Shown: positions 34,237 through 44,209 of the stretch, piece by piece | Layout: each line of letters starts with the position of its first letter | How positions within the stretch are numbered: the first letter of the stretch is position 1 | Assembly (NCBI RefSeq): GCF_004295585.1 | Contig: NZ_AP019400.1 | Location: forward strand, 711,501-775,500 | DNA: 64,000 nucleotides | DNA from: Cohnella abietis | GTDB lineage: Bacteria > Bacillota > Bacilli > Paenibacillales > Paenibacillaceae | Direction of reading: 5' to 3' | Translations under genes and position numbers: made by a program | Notes under the pieces: generated by a model | The model's database searches: none | Seen by the model: only the letters and a program-made list of their open reading frames with translations | Told to the model about the DNA's origin: nothing

Positions 34237-35187
34237 ATGAATGAGCTGCCTAATCCTGTCGCGCACGTAGCAGCACCCCAAAATCAGCAATGGAAGCAGA
34301 AAGCCAAATTTCAGAAGAGATTGTTTATTTTTTTGGCAACATTCCCTGCTTTTGGAGGATATATGCTGTTTACGTTGTACCCGAATTTGCTTTCTGTCTA
34401 TTATTCTTTATTGGATTGGGATGGAATTAAAGAGCCTGTATTTGTTGGCCTGAACAATTTCAAAGATATGTTACAGGATGACTATGTTTGGCGGGCGTTA
34501 TGGCATAACGTGCTGCTAATGGTAACCATTACACCACTAGTTGTTTTTATTTCAATTATCCTTGCGTACTTGCTGGCGAACAAAGGGTATCGATTCCATT
34601 CGGTGTTTAAGGTGCTGTTCTTTTTCCCCAATATACTCTCTTTGGTAGCCGTTTCTTTACTGTGGTCCTTCGTGTATGACGGATCCTTCGGCTTGCTGAA
34701 TGCGGGGCTGCGATTGATCGGAGTGGACATAGGAAATTATTATTGGCTAGGTGAGAAGAAAGCCGCATTGTGGGCGACGATTCCCCCTTCTGTCTGGGGC
34801 GCAGTAGGGTTCTACTTCGTTATTTTCCTGAATGCGATGAGTACGATTCCAAAATCGCTCTACGAAGCGGCAATTCTAGAAGGGGCAAGTCACCGGGTTC
34901 GACTATTTAAGATTACCATTCCGCTTATGACCCCTATTATTCGCGTTGCCGTTTTATTCTTAATGTTAGGCGTATTTAAAGGGTTTGAGAACATCTTGAT
35001 TTTAACGAACGGAGGGCCATCGGGCTCTACGGATGTAATTGGCTTATATATGTTCAATATTGCGTTCGGTGTGGGAATTCACAATTATGGTTACGCATCG
35101 GCTATAGGGATGATGTTATTCGTTATCCTAGTTGCGACCAAGCTTGCGATCGATAAGTTCACGACAAATCGGGATTCCGAATACTAG
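34237..35187 (+). CDS. ABC sugar transporter permease (MalF/LplB type)
   Basis: A 316-residue inner-membrane permease with six predicted membrane segments. The EAA loop that docks the ATPase reads EAAILEGASHRVRLFKITIP. The N-terminal tail is longer than usual (about 35 residues). AAAGGAG precedes the ATG. It pairs with the permease 12 nt downstream. No ATPase gene is present, as expected if a shared MsmX-type ATPase elsewhere powers the system. Confidence 0.93.
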   Translation: MNELPNPVAHVAAPQNQQWKQKAKFQKRLFIFLATFPAFGGYMLFTLYPNLLSVYYSLLDWDGIKEPVFVGLNNFKDMLQDDYVWRALWHNVLLMVTITPLVVFISIILAYLLANKGYRFHSVFKVLFFFPNILSLVAVSLLWSFVYDGSFGLLNAGLRLIGVDIGNYYWLGEKKAALWATIPPSVWGAVGFYFVIFLNAMSTIPKSLYEAAILEGASHRVRLFKITIPLMTPIIRVAVLFLMLGVFKGFENILILTNGGPSGSTDVIGLYMFNIAFGVGIHNYGYASAIGMMLFVILVATKLAIDKFTTNRDSEY

Positions 35188-35199
35188 GGAGGGACAGCG

Positions 35200-36036
35200 G
35201 TGAGAGAAAGAAGAACGATAGTTGACACATGGTGGTACACCATTCTCCTGATGTGGTCGGTGACGATCCTGTTTCCTATGATCTGGGTATTCTATGAATC
35301 GCTCAAGACAAATCAGGAGTTTTTCCAAAGCGTATGGAATCTACCGGAGGTTCTGCAGTGGACGAACTATAAAGGGGCTTGGCAGAAATACGGAATTGGA
35401 AGTGCCATGGTCAATACGGTTTACTACGTTGGCGTAAGCTTGGTGATTGGAACATTCTTAACGGCCATTAACGCTTACGTGCTGACTCGACTGGAGTTTA
35501 GAGGGAGAAAGCTGATGTGGGGTATCATTATGCTGTCTCTGTTCCTTCCTGGAATCAATGCATTAATCCCGCAGTATATTTTGATGCGCGATTTGCATTT
35601 GACGAACAGTCTGACCGGAATCATTATTCTAGACAGCTTCAGCGAAAGTGCTTTTTATTTGATGATGCTGAGCGGCTTTATGCAATCTTTGCCGAAAGAG
35701 CTCGAAGAAAGCGGCGCGATCGATGGGGCATCCATTTTCCAGATTTTCTTCAAGATTATCATGCCGCTTTCAACTGCTGGGATTGTAACTGTGGCCATAT
35801 TTAAATGTCTCGCCTTGTATAACAATTTCTTGGGACCGTTCATCTACTTGGGAGACCCGGGTAAGTATACGATCGGTGTCGCCATGTATCAGGCAAGTCA
35901 AATCATGCAGTACAAAGCGGACTGGGTCACCCTGTTTGCAGGCCTTATGATTACGATGATTCCACTCATCTTCATGTTTATTTTCCTGCAGCGCAGAATT
36001 ATGGAAGGCGCCACTTTGGGGGCAGTGAAGGGATAA
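35200..36036 (+). CDS. ABC sugar transporter permease (MalG/LplC type)
   Basis: A 278-residue permease with six predicted membrane segments; EAA loop EESGAIDGASIFQIFFKIIM. The GTG start has GGGAGGG six bases upstream and lies 12 nt after the first permease. The C-terminal RRIMEGATLGAVKG tail is typical of the MalG branch. Confidence 0.93.
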   Translation: MRERRTIVDTWWYTILLMWSVTILFPMIWVFYESLKTNQEFFQSVWNLPEVLQWTNYKGAWQKYGIGSAMVNTVYYVGVSLVIGTFLTAINAYVLTRLEFRGRKLMWGIIMLSLFLPGINALIPQYILMRDLHLTNSLTGIIILDSFSESAFYLMMLSGFMQSLPKELEESGAIDGASIFQIFFKIIMPLSTAGIVTVAIFKCLALYNNFLGPFIYLGDPGKYTIGVAMYQASQIMQYKADWVTLFAGLMITMIPLIFMFIFLQRRIMEGATLGAVKG

Positions 36037-36167
36037 GCGAGAAGATATTCTCTAGGAGAAGGCAGGTTTCAAGCGGCTGGCCACCGCTTCCTCATGCTCC
36101 TGATCTGTGCGATACATTGTAGGTAGGCACCCCGAATAACGGAGTTTAATTTAAGGGAGTGAATTTA

Positions 36168-39100
36168 ATGAAAAAATTATCTTCTAAAGTGCCCGCCTTA
36201 TTTTTAATAGCTGTTTTGTTTTTCGTTACAACTGCTAGGACAGCCTTTGCAGAAGATTTCATGATCGGTTTTTACTATGCACCGCCATCGGGTTATACAA
36301 ATGGTACGCAGTACGACTATATAAGAGATGCAAATATAAACGAAGTATTTAATGTTAACGCTTTTGATTCAACGATAGATTCCGTCGCAAAAAATATAGC
36401 AGCTATGGATTTAAGTAGTCAAAGAGGATTAAAATTTAATATATCTGATCCTAGAGTAAGGTATGTTGATAGTGCAACTAATACTGATATTGATGCTTTT
36501 GTAAACGACTACAAAAATCATAGTGCAACGAAAGGGTTTTATGTAAGAGACGAGCCTTCTTCATCAAGGTCGGAAGGTTATGCAAGGGCGTATAATAGGT
36601 ATTTGTATAACAAAGCTGATAGTATACCTTACGTAAATTTACTCGGTAGCTATCATGATTCCGATTTGGAAACATTTCCAGTCGCGGAAGTAGTCCAAAC
36701 CGAGGTAGGAAATGGTGCTTTTGTTCAAAGTAATCAGCCGTTGAGACAAAGTTTTATAACCTCTGCGACCTGTAACTTTATTCATTCTATTGAATTAAAA
36801 ATAGATTATCATACGTGGGACCCTACAGAAAATCTTACATTAACTTTGTGGAATGCCGATAAGACGGTTTGGCTTGCTAAACGCACATTGAATGCTACTA
36901 ATAATGGTTATTATCCGAGCTTTGAACTTATGGCTAATGTATCCCCAAACACGACTTATCAATGGGAACTAACCCATGATGGCGGTGGAAACAATACGGT
37001 TGGATGGATAGTTGGATCTACCTCTGATGTTTATCCGGATGGTGTTGGGTATGTCAATGGCTTAGTTCAAAACTGGGATTATTACTTTAGAATATTCTCA
37101 GGGTATACCAAAGCAAACACGACTTTAATCGAACAGAATCAAGGTCTATATTTTGCCAATACTTCTGTTACCAGCACGTGGCCCATGGGGCAGACTTTTA
37201 AGACTACTGCATTCTCTACTTATATAGATTCAATTGAGCTCCGTCTTGATAACACCTCATGGTCACCTGGCGAAGCTCTTACATTGAAATTGTGGGATTC
37301 GCCTAGTAAAACCTCTCTAATCGCTTCTAGTACGCTAAATTCAACGAACAATATCGATTATCCGAGATTTAAATTAAATGCAAATGTGTTGGCAAATACC
37401 ACTTATTATTGGGAGATTACACATAATGGGGGAGGAAACAATTCGATAGGACCTATATACTATACGAATTATGATTCCTATCCGGATGGTAATCTTTATT
37501 CAGGCGGTACTTCAGCGCCTAATAGCGATTTTTATTTCAAGATATATGGTAAAGATCGTATCAAAATGCCTTTATTAGCATCTCAGACTTTGCAGGGAAC
37601 AGGTTACACAGTAACAAGTACAAATAGTGTAGGACAAACTTTCAAAACACCTATAAACAGTACCTTTATTAATTTAATACAGTTAATGGTTGATTCCAGC
37701 TCATGGGGTACAGGCGAATCCCTTACGTTAAAGTTATGGAATTCACCTTCAAAAACGACTTTAATTGCATCGAGCACATTGACAGCCACCAATAATGGAG
37801 ACTATCCCCAATTTCAGCTAGCTTGCAATGTATCTTCAAATACAAGTTATTATTGGGAATTAACGCATAATGGCGGGGGAGATAATTCAGTTGGTTGGGT
37901 ATGGAATTCAAATACCAACAATTATGCAGATGGATCTGCTTATCAAAATGGGTTGGCATTAAATAATGATTTTGTCTTTAGGGTTTATGGAAATCCGGCA
38001 ATTAAAGATCAAGTTGTTATGAACTCTACATTCGGCGATGGGGATTTTGTAAGTACCTCCAACGTAATCGGCCAAACGATTAAGACACCAGTAAACCTAG
38101 AAAGAAACTTATATGGTGTGGAAGTATACTTGGATCCAGCTACCTGGACTACAGGTGAGACGTTAACTATGACCGTTTATGATAGTGTTTTAAGAAAAGA
38201 AATTTTTGCCCAATCTTCTATTGCAGATAAATCAAACAATGGTTGGTTTCCAAGGTTTTATATGAATGGTTTTTTAAAACCCAACACTACCTATTACATT
38301 GAGTTAACACATAATGGTGGAGGGAACAATAGCATTTATGTGGTTCATTCCCCATTAGATTCTTATGTGGATGGAAGCGGGTATAGAAACGGTACTGCAC
38401 AAACTTGGGACCTCTATTTCAGAAGTACATTTAGATCGGATTATCAAGATTATTTGGATGAATGGGTAGACGCGATCGGACCGACCAGTCTAAAAAATAT
38501 TTCCAATGACTTTTATCCATTTTCGACAAAAGGAGTTCTAACGGATGGTTATTTCTTAAACCTTGAGTTATTAAGAGATAAGGGATTAAAGACGAACATC
38601 AGTACGCGCGGTTATTTACAATCAGTAGGTATTGATAATTATATGACCCGTCCTGTGGAAAACCAAATGAGATGGAATGTGTTTACAAGTCTTGCATACG
38701 GATTGAAAGGGTTATCTTGGTTTACATGGTGGACTCCAACCAATCTCCCGGAATTTACCGACGCTATTATAAACCGAACCGGGACTAAGACTGATTTATA
38801 TACTCCCGTACAGACGCTAAATGCACAGATAAAAAATTTAGGTCCTACCTTGATGGGATTGACTTCACAAGAAATATTCCATTCGGCTAGTAGCTTGAAA
38901 ACAGGAACACGCAGTGTGCCTACAGATTTTTTCTGGAAACCTAATAGCATTAGCGATGATGTTATCATCTCTTACTTTAAAGATTCAAGTAATAGGAAGT
39001 ACATTATGGCAGTTAATAAATCTTATACAAATTCCAATACGTTTACTTTTATTATTAATCCCAAACCTTCAACAGTAACAGAAGTATCCAAAACAACGGG

Positions 39101-39200
39101 ACTAGAAATAAACACCAATTATAATCTCTCAACAGGGGTAATCTCAGCTCTATTTGCACCTGGAGAAGGAAAGCTTTATGCACTTCCTAGCGGGTATTAA
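36168..39200 (+). CDS. Secreted TIM-barrel protein interrupted by four beta-sandwich repeats
   Basis: A 1010-residue exported protein (signal peptide 1-28, ending TAFA). Residues about 30-170 read as the first half of a glycosidase-like barrel (IGFYYAPPSG, KGFYVRDEPS with the acidic pair at 128-129, PYVNLLGSY). Residues about 175-755 are four tandem domains of about 140 residues, each with ESLTLKLWNSPSKT, YYWELTHNGGGNNS and YPDG...N.D.YFRIYG motifs. Residues 756-1010 read as the second half of the barrel (YLDEWVDAIGPTSLKNISND, FYPF, MRWNVFTSLAYGLKGLSWFTWWTPT). The repeats may bind carbohydrate. Codon use is markedly AT-rich compared with neighbours. The ATG at 36168 has GGAG eight bases upstream. 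It is 131 nt after the permease operon. Confidence 0.8.
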   Translation: MKKLSSKVPALFLIAVLFFVTTARTAFAEDFMIGFYYAPPSGYTNGTQYDYIRDANINEVFNVNAFDSTIDSVAKNIAAMDLSSQRGLKFNISDPRVRYVDSATNTDIDAFVNDYKNHSATKGFYVRDEPSSSRSEGYARAYNRYLYNKADSIPYVNLLGSYHDSDLETFPVAEVVQTEVGNGAFVQSNQPLRQSFITSATCNFIHSIELKIDYHTWDPTENLTLTLWNADKTVWLAKRTLNATNNGYYPSFELMANVSPNTTYQWELTHDGGGNNTVGWIVGSTSDVYPDGVGYVNGLVQNWDYYFRIFSGYTKANTTLIEQNQGLYFANTSVTSTWPMGQTFKTTAFSTYIDSIELRLDNTSWSPGEALTLKLWDSPSKTSLIASSTLNSTNNIDYPRFKLNANVLANTTYYWEITHNGGGNNSIGPIYYTNYDSYPDGNLYSGGTSAPNSDFYFKIYGKDRIKMPLLASQTLQGTGYTVTSTNSVGQTFKTPINSTFINLIQLMVDSSSWGTGESLTLKLWNSPSKTTLIASSTLTATNNGDYPQFQLACNVSSNTSYYWELTHNGGGDNSVGWVWNSNTNNYADGSAYQNGLALNNDFVFRVYGNPAIKDQVVMNSTFGDGDFVSTSNVIGQTIKTPVNLERNLYGVEVYLDPATWTTGETLTMTVYDSVLRKEIFAQSSIADKSNNGWFPRFYMNGFLKPNTTYYIELTHNGGGNNSIYVVHSPLDSYVDGSGYRNGTAQTWDLYFRSTFRSDYQDYLDEWVDAIGPTSLKNISNDFYPFSTKGVLTDGYFLNLELLRDKGLKTNISTRGYLQSVGIDNYMTRPVENQMRWNVFTSLAYGLKGLSWFTWWTPTNLPEFTDAIINRTGTKTDLYTPVQTLNAQIKNLGPTLMGLTSQEIFHSASSLKTGTRSVPTDFFWKPNSISDDVIISYFKDSSNRKYIMAVNKSYTNSNTFTFIINPKPSTVTEVSKTTGLEINTNYNLSTGVISALFAPGEGKLYALPSGY

Positions 39201-39248
39201 ATATCAGGTAAGTGGACTGGTAATTGCTACGGTTGGCGGGGATTCCCA

Positions 39249-39320
39249 GCTGTTCCAGCGCGGGTATCGCAATAGAGTAATAATGTAGAGGAAGCCATCT
39301 AACACTTGGGGTTAGGTGGC
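39249..39320 (+). repeat. Transplanted 3' end of a collagen-like gene, with terminator
   Basis: CCAGCGCGGGTATCGCAATA and the following 40 or so bases repeat the end of the collagen-like gene and its terminator (19687-19804), but here they lie in non-coding DNA after the TIM-barrel gene. The terminator (GCCATCTAAC / GTTAGGTGG, then TTTTT) probably serves the TIM-barrel gene now. Confidence 0.7.
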
Positions 39321-39461
39321 TTTTTGTCGGATTTGTAGATGTTTTTCCGTTTTAAGTCTTATAATATAAATATTAGTGCTCTCGGAATGTGGGGAGTAAT
39401 GTCTATTAATAGCGGTAGCCTTGCAAATCATAGAATCGTAGAATAGGGGAGCTGCTCCGTC

Positions 39462-41219
39462 ATGAAAGGGCGATTGAGTTATCGTAACAAGCTCATCATT
39501 TCGTTTATGCTCGTTAGTCTGCTACCTGTGCTCATCGTGCAAATGGTATCGTATTACGTCTCTAGTGATGCGATGAAGCGAAAAATAGACGTTCTTGTGC
39601 AGGCGAATTTGACTCAAACCTCCAAAAACTTGGACACCTCGCTTCAAGCCTATGAGGATTTGTTATTTCAGATCGTGACGAACGACGATGTCATTCGACT
39701 GTTGCGTGAGATTAATAACCCTGCGGACGATGTAGAGCTTAGTAAGCGTCAATTGATTAATCAACTAGCTTCTTACTCCTATGCGAAGAACGGTATTCGC
39801 AGCGTGGCCATTTTTTCGAACAACGGAACCTTAATTAGCTATGATCAGCAGACGGGCTCACCCTACGATAACCTGTGGACCAACGTACGAGATTTAACAT
39901 CAAGTCCCATCTATCAGAAGGCTGTACATAACCAAACTGGGAGTATTAAGACGATCCCAGAGAAAATGGACTCTATTAATTCTGAGGAACAATACGGCTT
40001 TCATCTCGCAAGAAAGTTAATTGATTACAATAGAATCAGTCTGGACAGTATAGGAGTCGTTGTCATCACCGTGTACGAGTCTGTGCTCGCTCGCGCAATT
40101 AACCTAGATGTGCCAGATGTGGGACAAGCACATCAAATCGATAATCGAAATTTTCTGACAGATGGTCGGGGGTTAATCATATCTGCGGCAACGAAGGACG
40201 ACATCGGCAAGCATGTCGATGAGATCCAAACGGGCTCGACGATTAGCAACACTTACAGCAATCCCAATAGTGGCTGGACAATCTATAACCTGATTGATCA
40301 GAAGAAGCTATTCAGCGAAATGTATGCTATGCAGCGATTAAACCTGATTGTCGGTTTTGCTGCGCTGCTTATCGCGGCACTGTTAATTTTCTATTTTGCA
40401 GGCCGATTGTCCGGCTCGATCCGGAAGGTCGTCAAAGCGATGAGAAGCGCTAGTCAAGGTGCACTCACGGTCCATGTGGAAGAGCAATCGAAGGATGAAA
40501 TATCCGCCATTGCTTTTAACTTTAACAAAATGATGAATACAATTAACGAGCTAATGGTAGAGGTTAAGGAAACAAGCGAGAAGCGGAAAGAGGCCGAAAT
40601 TAGGGCGTTGGAATCGCAAATCAATCCCCATTTTCTCTATAATTCATTGGACTCGATCAATTGGCTCGCCATCGAGAAGGATGAGCATCAAATCAGCCAT
40701 ATGCTGAAAGGGCTCGCTCAAATCCTGAGATATAGTATTAAGGATAGCAACAAGCTCGTCACTGTAAGGGAAGAGCTTGAATGGATGGATCGGTATATTT
40801 TCCTCCAGCAATATCGGTTCCGTTCCTCCTTCTCTAGTACCGTTGAGCGTGACGAAGAAGTCATGGACTATTTGGTTCCGAAGCTGATCCTTCAGCCTTT
40901 TATTGAGAACGCTATCATTCATGGCTTCTCTGGCTTTAAGATGGGGGGAGAGCTGCGAATCGAGGTCAAATTAATCGCTGCTCATTCCATTGAATGGACG
41001 ATACGAGATAACGGGGCCGGTATGGAAGCTGCCAAACTGGCCGAAGTTTTGTCCGAAAGCCCGGTTCATTCGCAAGGAATCGGTGTGCGTAATGTGATGG
41101 ATCGACTGAGAATGTACTATGGGGAGCAAGCCTCCTGTGAAATTCATAGCCATATCGGGGAAGGCACGGAAGTTAGAATCACGATGCCCGCCATGCAGAG
41201 AGAGGGTAATGAGCAATGA
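39462..41219 (+). CDS. YesM-type sensor histidine kinase
   Basis: A 585-residue membrane kinase: TM1 (about 10-32), extracytoplasmic Cache-like sensor (35-285), TM2 (LIVGFAALLIAALLIFYFAG), HAMP (310-365), His_kinase domain with phospho-acceptor His390 in QINPHFLYNSLDSINW, and HATPase_c (LQPFIENAIIHGF, DNGAGM, GIGVRNVMDRL). It overlaps the response-regulator gene by 4 nt (ATGA). It lies directly upstream of a binding protein, two permeases and a GH31 enzyme, so it probably senses that sugar. Confidence 0.93.
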   Translation: MKGRLSYRNKLIISFMLVSLLPVLIVQMVSYYVSSDAMKRKIDVLVQANLTQTSKNLDTSLQAYEDLLFQIVTNDDVIRLLREINNPADDVELSKRQLINQLASYSYAKNGIRSVAIFSNNGTLISYDQQTGSPYDNLWTNVRDLTSSPIYQKAVHNQTGSIKTIPEKMDSINSEEQYGFHLARKLIDYNRISLDSIGVVVITVYESVLARAINLDVPDVGQAHQIDNRNFLTDGRGLIISAATKDDIGKHVDEIQTGSTISNTYSNPNSGWTIYNLIDQKKLFSEMYAMQRLNLIVGFAALLIAALLIFYFAGRLSGSIRKVVKAMRSASQGALTVHVEEQSKDEISAIAFNFNKMMNTINELMVEVKETSEKRKEAEIRALESQINPHFLYNSLDSINWLAIEKDEHQISHMLKGLAQILRYSIKDSNKLVTVREELEWMDRYIFLQQYRFRSSFSSTVERDEEVMDYLVPKLILQPFIENAIIHGFSGFKMGGELRIEVKLIAAHSIEWTIRDNGAGMEAAKLAEVLSESPVHSQGIGVRNVMDRLRMYYGEQASCEIHSHIGEGTEVRITMPAMQREGNEQ

Positions 41220-42763
41220 AAATTGTAGTCATTGAAGACGAGGATAATACCCGATATGGCCTTATTAATCTAATAAAGAAGCTAGGCGAGCCCTATGAAA
41301 TAGTGGGAGATGCAGATAATGGGGAGGCTGGACTGGCGCTAATTGAGCAAATGAAGCCGGACCTCGTCATCACCGATATTAGAATGCCGCAATTCAGTGG
41401 GATTGAGATGCTTGAATCTCTGAAGCGCAACGGGCACCGTCACCAGACGGTCATTCTAACCGGCTACTCACAATATGAATACGCGAAAAAAGCACTAGGA
41501 TTGGGCGTTTTAGAGTTTCTTGAGAAGCCGATTACTGCTCAAGATTTGAAGGATACGTTAGTTAAAGCGCAGCAGGAGCTAATGCTCCAACAGGTTGCAG
41601 GCATTCCACGGGGACATGCAGCGGCACGATTGGAGCATTACTTGCAGCAGTCCGTCATACAGGAGCAGCTTGATCTGGCTTTGCTGGCGCCGCTTGCGGA
41701 GAAAGCTGCCTTCTTCACAACAGGTGAAGCTTATCACATGGTTTGCATCTACATAGGCCAAGCCGAGCCTGATGTTGCTGCACAAATTAAAGCCAGATTA
41801 GAGCACCAACTCCAACAGACTTGCCGCTATTCGGTATTTGTCGTTCCGCAAGAAGCTTCGCTCGTTGCGTTGCTTCAGCCGAGCATTGCGGGCATCGATC
41901 TCGATATGTTTATCCAACAGGAAATGAAGTCAACGATCCACTCTGTAGCCCCCTATGCAGGGATTAGCACGGTACCCTTCGCAGGATTGCACATGCTTAA
42001 AGAAAGGTTCAATTTATTGAACTTCACTCGAAAATGGTTCCTTACTTTGGATGAAACTCGTACGGTTATGAGAGAGTCTGACATCGGCACAATCAGCATT
42101 GAACCGTTTATTTTTCCGCATGCGCTGGAGAATAAAGTCAAGATGGCGGTAGCCGAGCAGAAATGGGAGCCACTTGAGCGCTATTTTCAAGAGTGGTTGC
42201 AATTTTGCTATGAACGACGCTATGATCCGCAGCATATCATCGATGGTTCAGTGCGGCTGGTAACTGCAGCATTGTGGAGTGTCGGCGAAACGTTCGGCGA
42301 TACGTGGGCATTTCATTTTCAGAAAGCATGGCTTCAGCCTATCTTGGAATCTCACACTCGCACGGAACTGAATGCTTCAATCCAGCGGATTGTAAAAGAA
42401 ATGACGGAAATCAGCCAAGCGGTTCAATCTCCGCCGTACAGCTTCATCGTGCAGAAAGCCCTTAAGCTTATCCACGAGCTCTACAAGGAAGGGATCACAT
42501 TGGATGAAATTGCATCCTCCTTACAGATTACCCCGGAATATCTCAGTGCCTTGTTCACCAAAGAGGTGAAGAGTAACTTCTCCACTTATATTAAGAATGT
42601 TCGGATCAAGCATGCCAAAACCTTAATGCTGACAACCGAGCTAAAAATATTCGAAATCTCCGCAATCGTAGGGTACTCTGATTCGAAATATTTCTCGCGG
42701 GTGTTCAAGGAAGTGACCGGACTGTCGCCTGCAAGCTATCACAAAATGAATCATGAGCTTTGA
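41216..42763 (+). CDS. YesN-type response regulator with AraC output domain
   Basis: A 515-residue regulator: receiver domain 1-120 with phospho-acceptor Asp54 (DLVITDIRMP) and the conserved Lys in EFLEKPI, a long central region of unknown fold (125-400), and an AraC DNA-binding domain (LDEIASSLQITPEYLSALFT; VGYSDSKYFSRVFKEVTGLSP). It is translationally coupled to the kinase. The likely target is the ABC/GH31 operon starting at 42878. Confidence 0.93.
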   Translation: MKIVVIEDEDNTRYGLINLIKKLGEPYEIVGDADNGEAGLALIEQMKPDLVITDIRMPQFSGIEMLESLKRNGHRHQTVILTGYSQYEYAKKALGLGVLEFLEKPITAQDLKDTLVKAQQELMLQQVAGIPRGHAAARLEHYLQQSVIQEQLDLALLAPLAEKAAFFTTGEAYHMVCIYIGQAEPDVAAQIKARLEHQLQQTCRYSVFVVPQEASLVALLQPSIAGIDLDMFIQQEMKSTIHSVAPYAGISTVPFAGLHMLKERFNLLNFTRKWFLTLDETRTVMRESDIGTISIEPFIFPHALENKVKMAVAEQKWEPLERYFQEWLQFCYERRYDPQHIIDGSVRLVTAALWSVGETFGDTWAFHFQKAWLQPILESHTRTELNASIQRIVKEMTEISQAVQSPPYSFIVQKALKLIHELYKEGITLDEIASSLQITPEYLSALFTKEVKSNFSTYIKNVRIKHAKTLMLTTELKIFEISAIVGYSDSKYFSRVFKEVTGLSPASYHKMNHEL

Positions 42764-42816
42764 TAGCGCTTAATTTGTGCTTAATATCGTCCACCTTTTT
42801 TAGATAATTAGAATTA

Positions 42817-42830
42817 TAAGAACGCTTACA
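42817..42830. promoter_or_regulatory. cre-like catabolite-repression site
   Basis: TAAGAACGCTTACA matches TGWAANCGNTNWCA with two mismatches, in the 114-nt promoter region before the binding-protein gene. A weaker match overlaps the yesN stop (42761-42774). Confidence 0.5.
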
Positions 42831-42877
42831 TTGCTTTAATCTAAAGGTGTAGACAATACGCCATTAGGGGGAGAAAC

Positions 42878-44143
42878 ATGAAAAGAGCAAGTTTATTGCT
42901 AATGTCGTTGATGCTTGTATTGACATTAGCGCTTACAGGCTGCGGTTCGAATAAAGCAGCAGAGCCAACAGAAAAGTCAAATGAAAGCGCAACCGCCCCA
43001 ACTGACAGCAAGAAGAAATTGACGTTATGGTTTTATTTTGAAGGTAAATCTCAATTCGATATTATCAAGTCACTAACAGATGGCTTTACGCAGAAAAACC
43101 CGAACATCGAAATCAAGCCTGTCTACATCCCGTTCGCAGATTTCAAGAAACGTCTTTCTGTAGGTCTGGCAGCGTCCGACCTCCCAGATATCGTCATCAT
43201 CGATAACCCGGATCATGCGGCGTATACGGCAATGGGATTGTTCGCCGATATTACAGACAAGCTGGCGGATTGGCCAGATAAGGACCAATACTTCGAAGGA
43301 CCTTGGAAGTCGGCATCCTACGAGGGCAAGCAGTATGGTATTCCACTCGGAAGCAATAATTTAGCCCTTTACTATAACGAAAAAATGCTGGCAGATGCCA
43401 ACGTTAAGCCTCCGCAAACATGGGATGAGCTACGCGTGGCAGCGAAAGCACTTACGAAAGGGAACGTGAAGGGACTCGGTATTTCCGCTCCGCAGAACGA
43501 AGAAGGAACGTTCCAATTCCTTCCTTGGTTGTTATCCACGGGCGCTACCTTTGATCATATCGTGCCTGATGGAACAAGAGCATTAGGCATGCTGTCTGAC
43601 TTGATCAAAGACGGCTCCATGAGCAAAGAGGTCATTAACTGGACGCAATCTGACGTGATGAAGCAATTTGCTTCGGGCAATCTTGCAATGATGGTAAACG
43701 GACCATGGCAAATTCCGGATCTGACAAAAACAGCTCCTGATTTGAAATTCGGTATCGCTTTTGTACCAAAGGATAGCAAATTTGCTTCTGTACTAGGTGG
43801 AGAAAACTTGGGCGTAATGAATGGTGCTAACGTAGATGAAGCGGTTCAATTCATTAAATACGTTGCAACTCCTGAAGTTAGCAAAAAATTCTCGCAAGAT
43901 TTCGGTTACTTCCCGGCGAGAAGAGACGTTGCAAGCGATCCGTATTGGTCACAAAATCCGCAGTTGAAGGTGTTCGCAGAAAATATGGAGAACGCTCAGC
44001 CGCGGGGCCCACATCCGCAATGGCCTACGATCTCGAACGCTATTTCCGAAGCTCTTAGCAAAGCGTTAACTCTTACGACCACACCGGAACAAGCTGCCAC
44101 TGAAGCACAGGCGAAAATCGATAAAATACTAAGCAATAAGTAG
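42878..44143 (+). CDS. ABC transporter sugar-binding lipoprotein
   Basis: A 421-residue family 1 binding lipoprotein: lipobox LTGC (Cys22), then the typical fold (LTLWFYFEGKSQFDIIKSLT; SDLPDIVIIDNPDHAAY; YGIPLGSNNLALYYNEKML; FASGNLAMMVNGPW). It is the first gene of the operon with two permeases and a GH31 glycosidase. The GH31 partner suggests an alpha-linked glucoside or alpha-xylosyl oligosaccharide as the substrate. GGGGGAG precedes the ATG. Confidence 0.94.
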   Translation: MKRASLLLMSLMLVLTLALTGCGSNKAAEPTEKSNESATAPTDSKKKLTLWFYFEGKSQFDIIKSLTDGFTQKNPNIEIKPVYIPFADFKKRLSVGLAASDLPDIVIIDNPDHAAYTAMGLFADITDKLADWPDKDQYFEGPWKSASYEGKQYGIPLGSNNLALYYNEKMLADANVKPPQTWDELRVAAKALTKGNVKGLGISAPQNEEGTFQFLPWLLSTGATFDHIVPDGTRALGMLSDLIKDGSMSKEVINWTQSDVMKQFASGNLAMMVNGPWQIPDLTKTAPDLKFGIAFVPKDSKFASVLGGENLGVMNGANVDEAVQFIKYVATPEVSKKFSQDFGYFPARRDVASDPYWSQNPQLKVFAENMENAQPRGPHPQWPTISNAISEALSKALTLTTTPEQAATEAQAKIDKILSNK

Positions 44144-44150
44144 AATGAGA

Positions 44151-44192
44151 AAAAGTGGGGTGCTCCGGAGCGATCCGGTGCTCCACTTTTTT
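44151..44192 (+). terminator. Imperfect intercistronic hairpin
   Basis: AAAAGTGG and CCACTTTT arms enclose a GC-rich centre with CCGG/CCGG pairing, ending in a T run before the first permease. It is probably a partial terminator that keeps permease levels below those of the binding protein. Confidence 0.6.
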
Positions 44193-44209
44193 TGAAAGGG
44201 TGCACAGCT

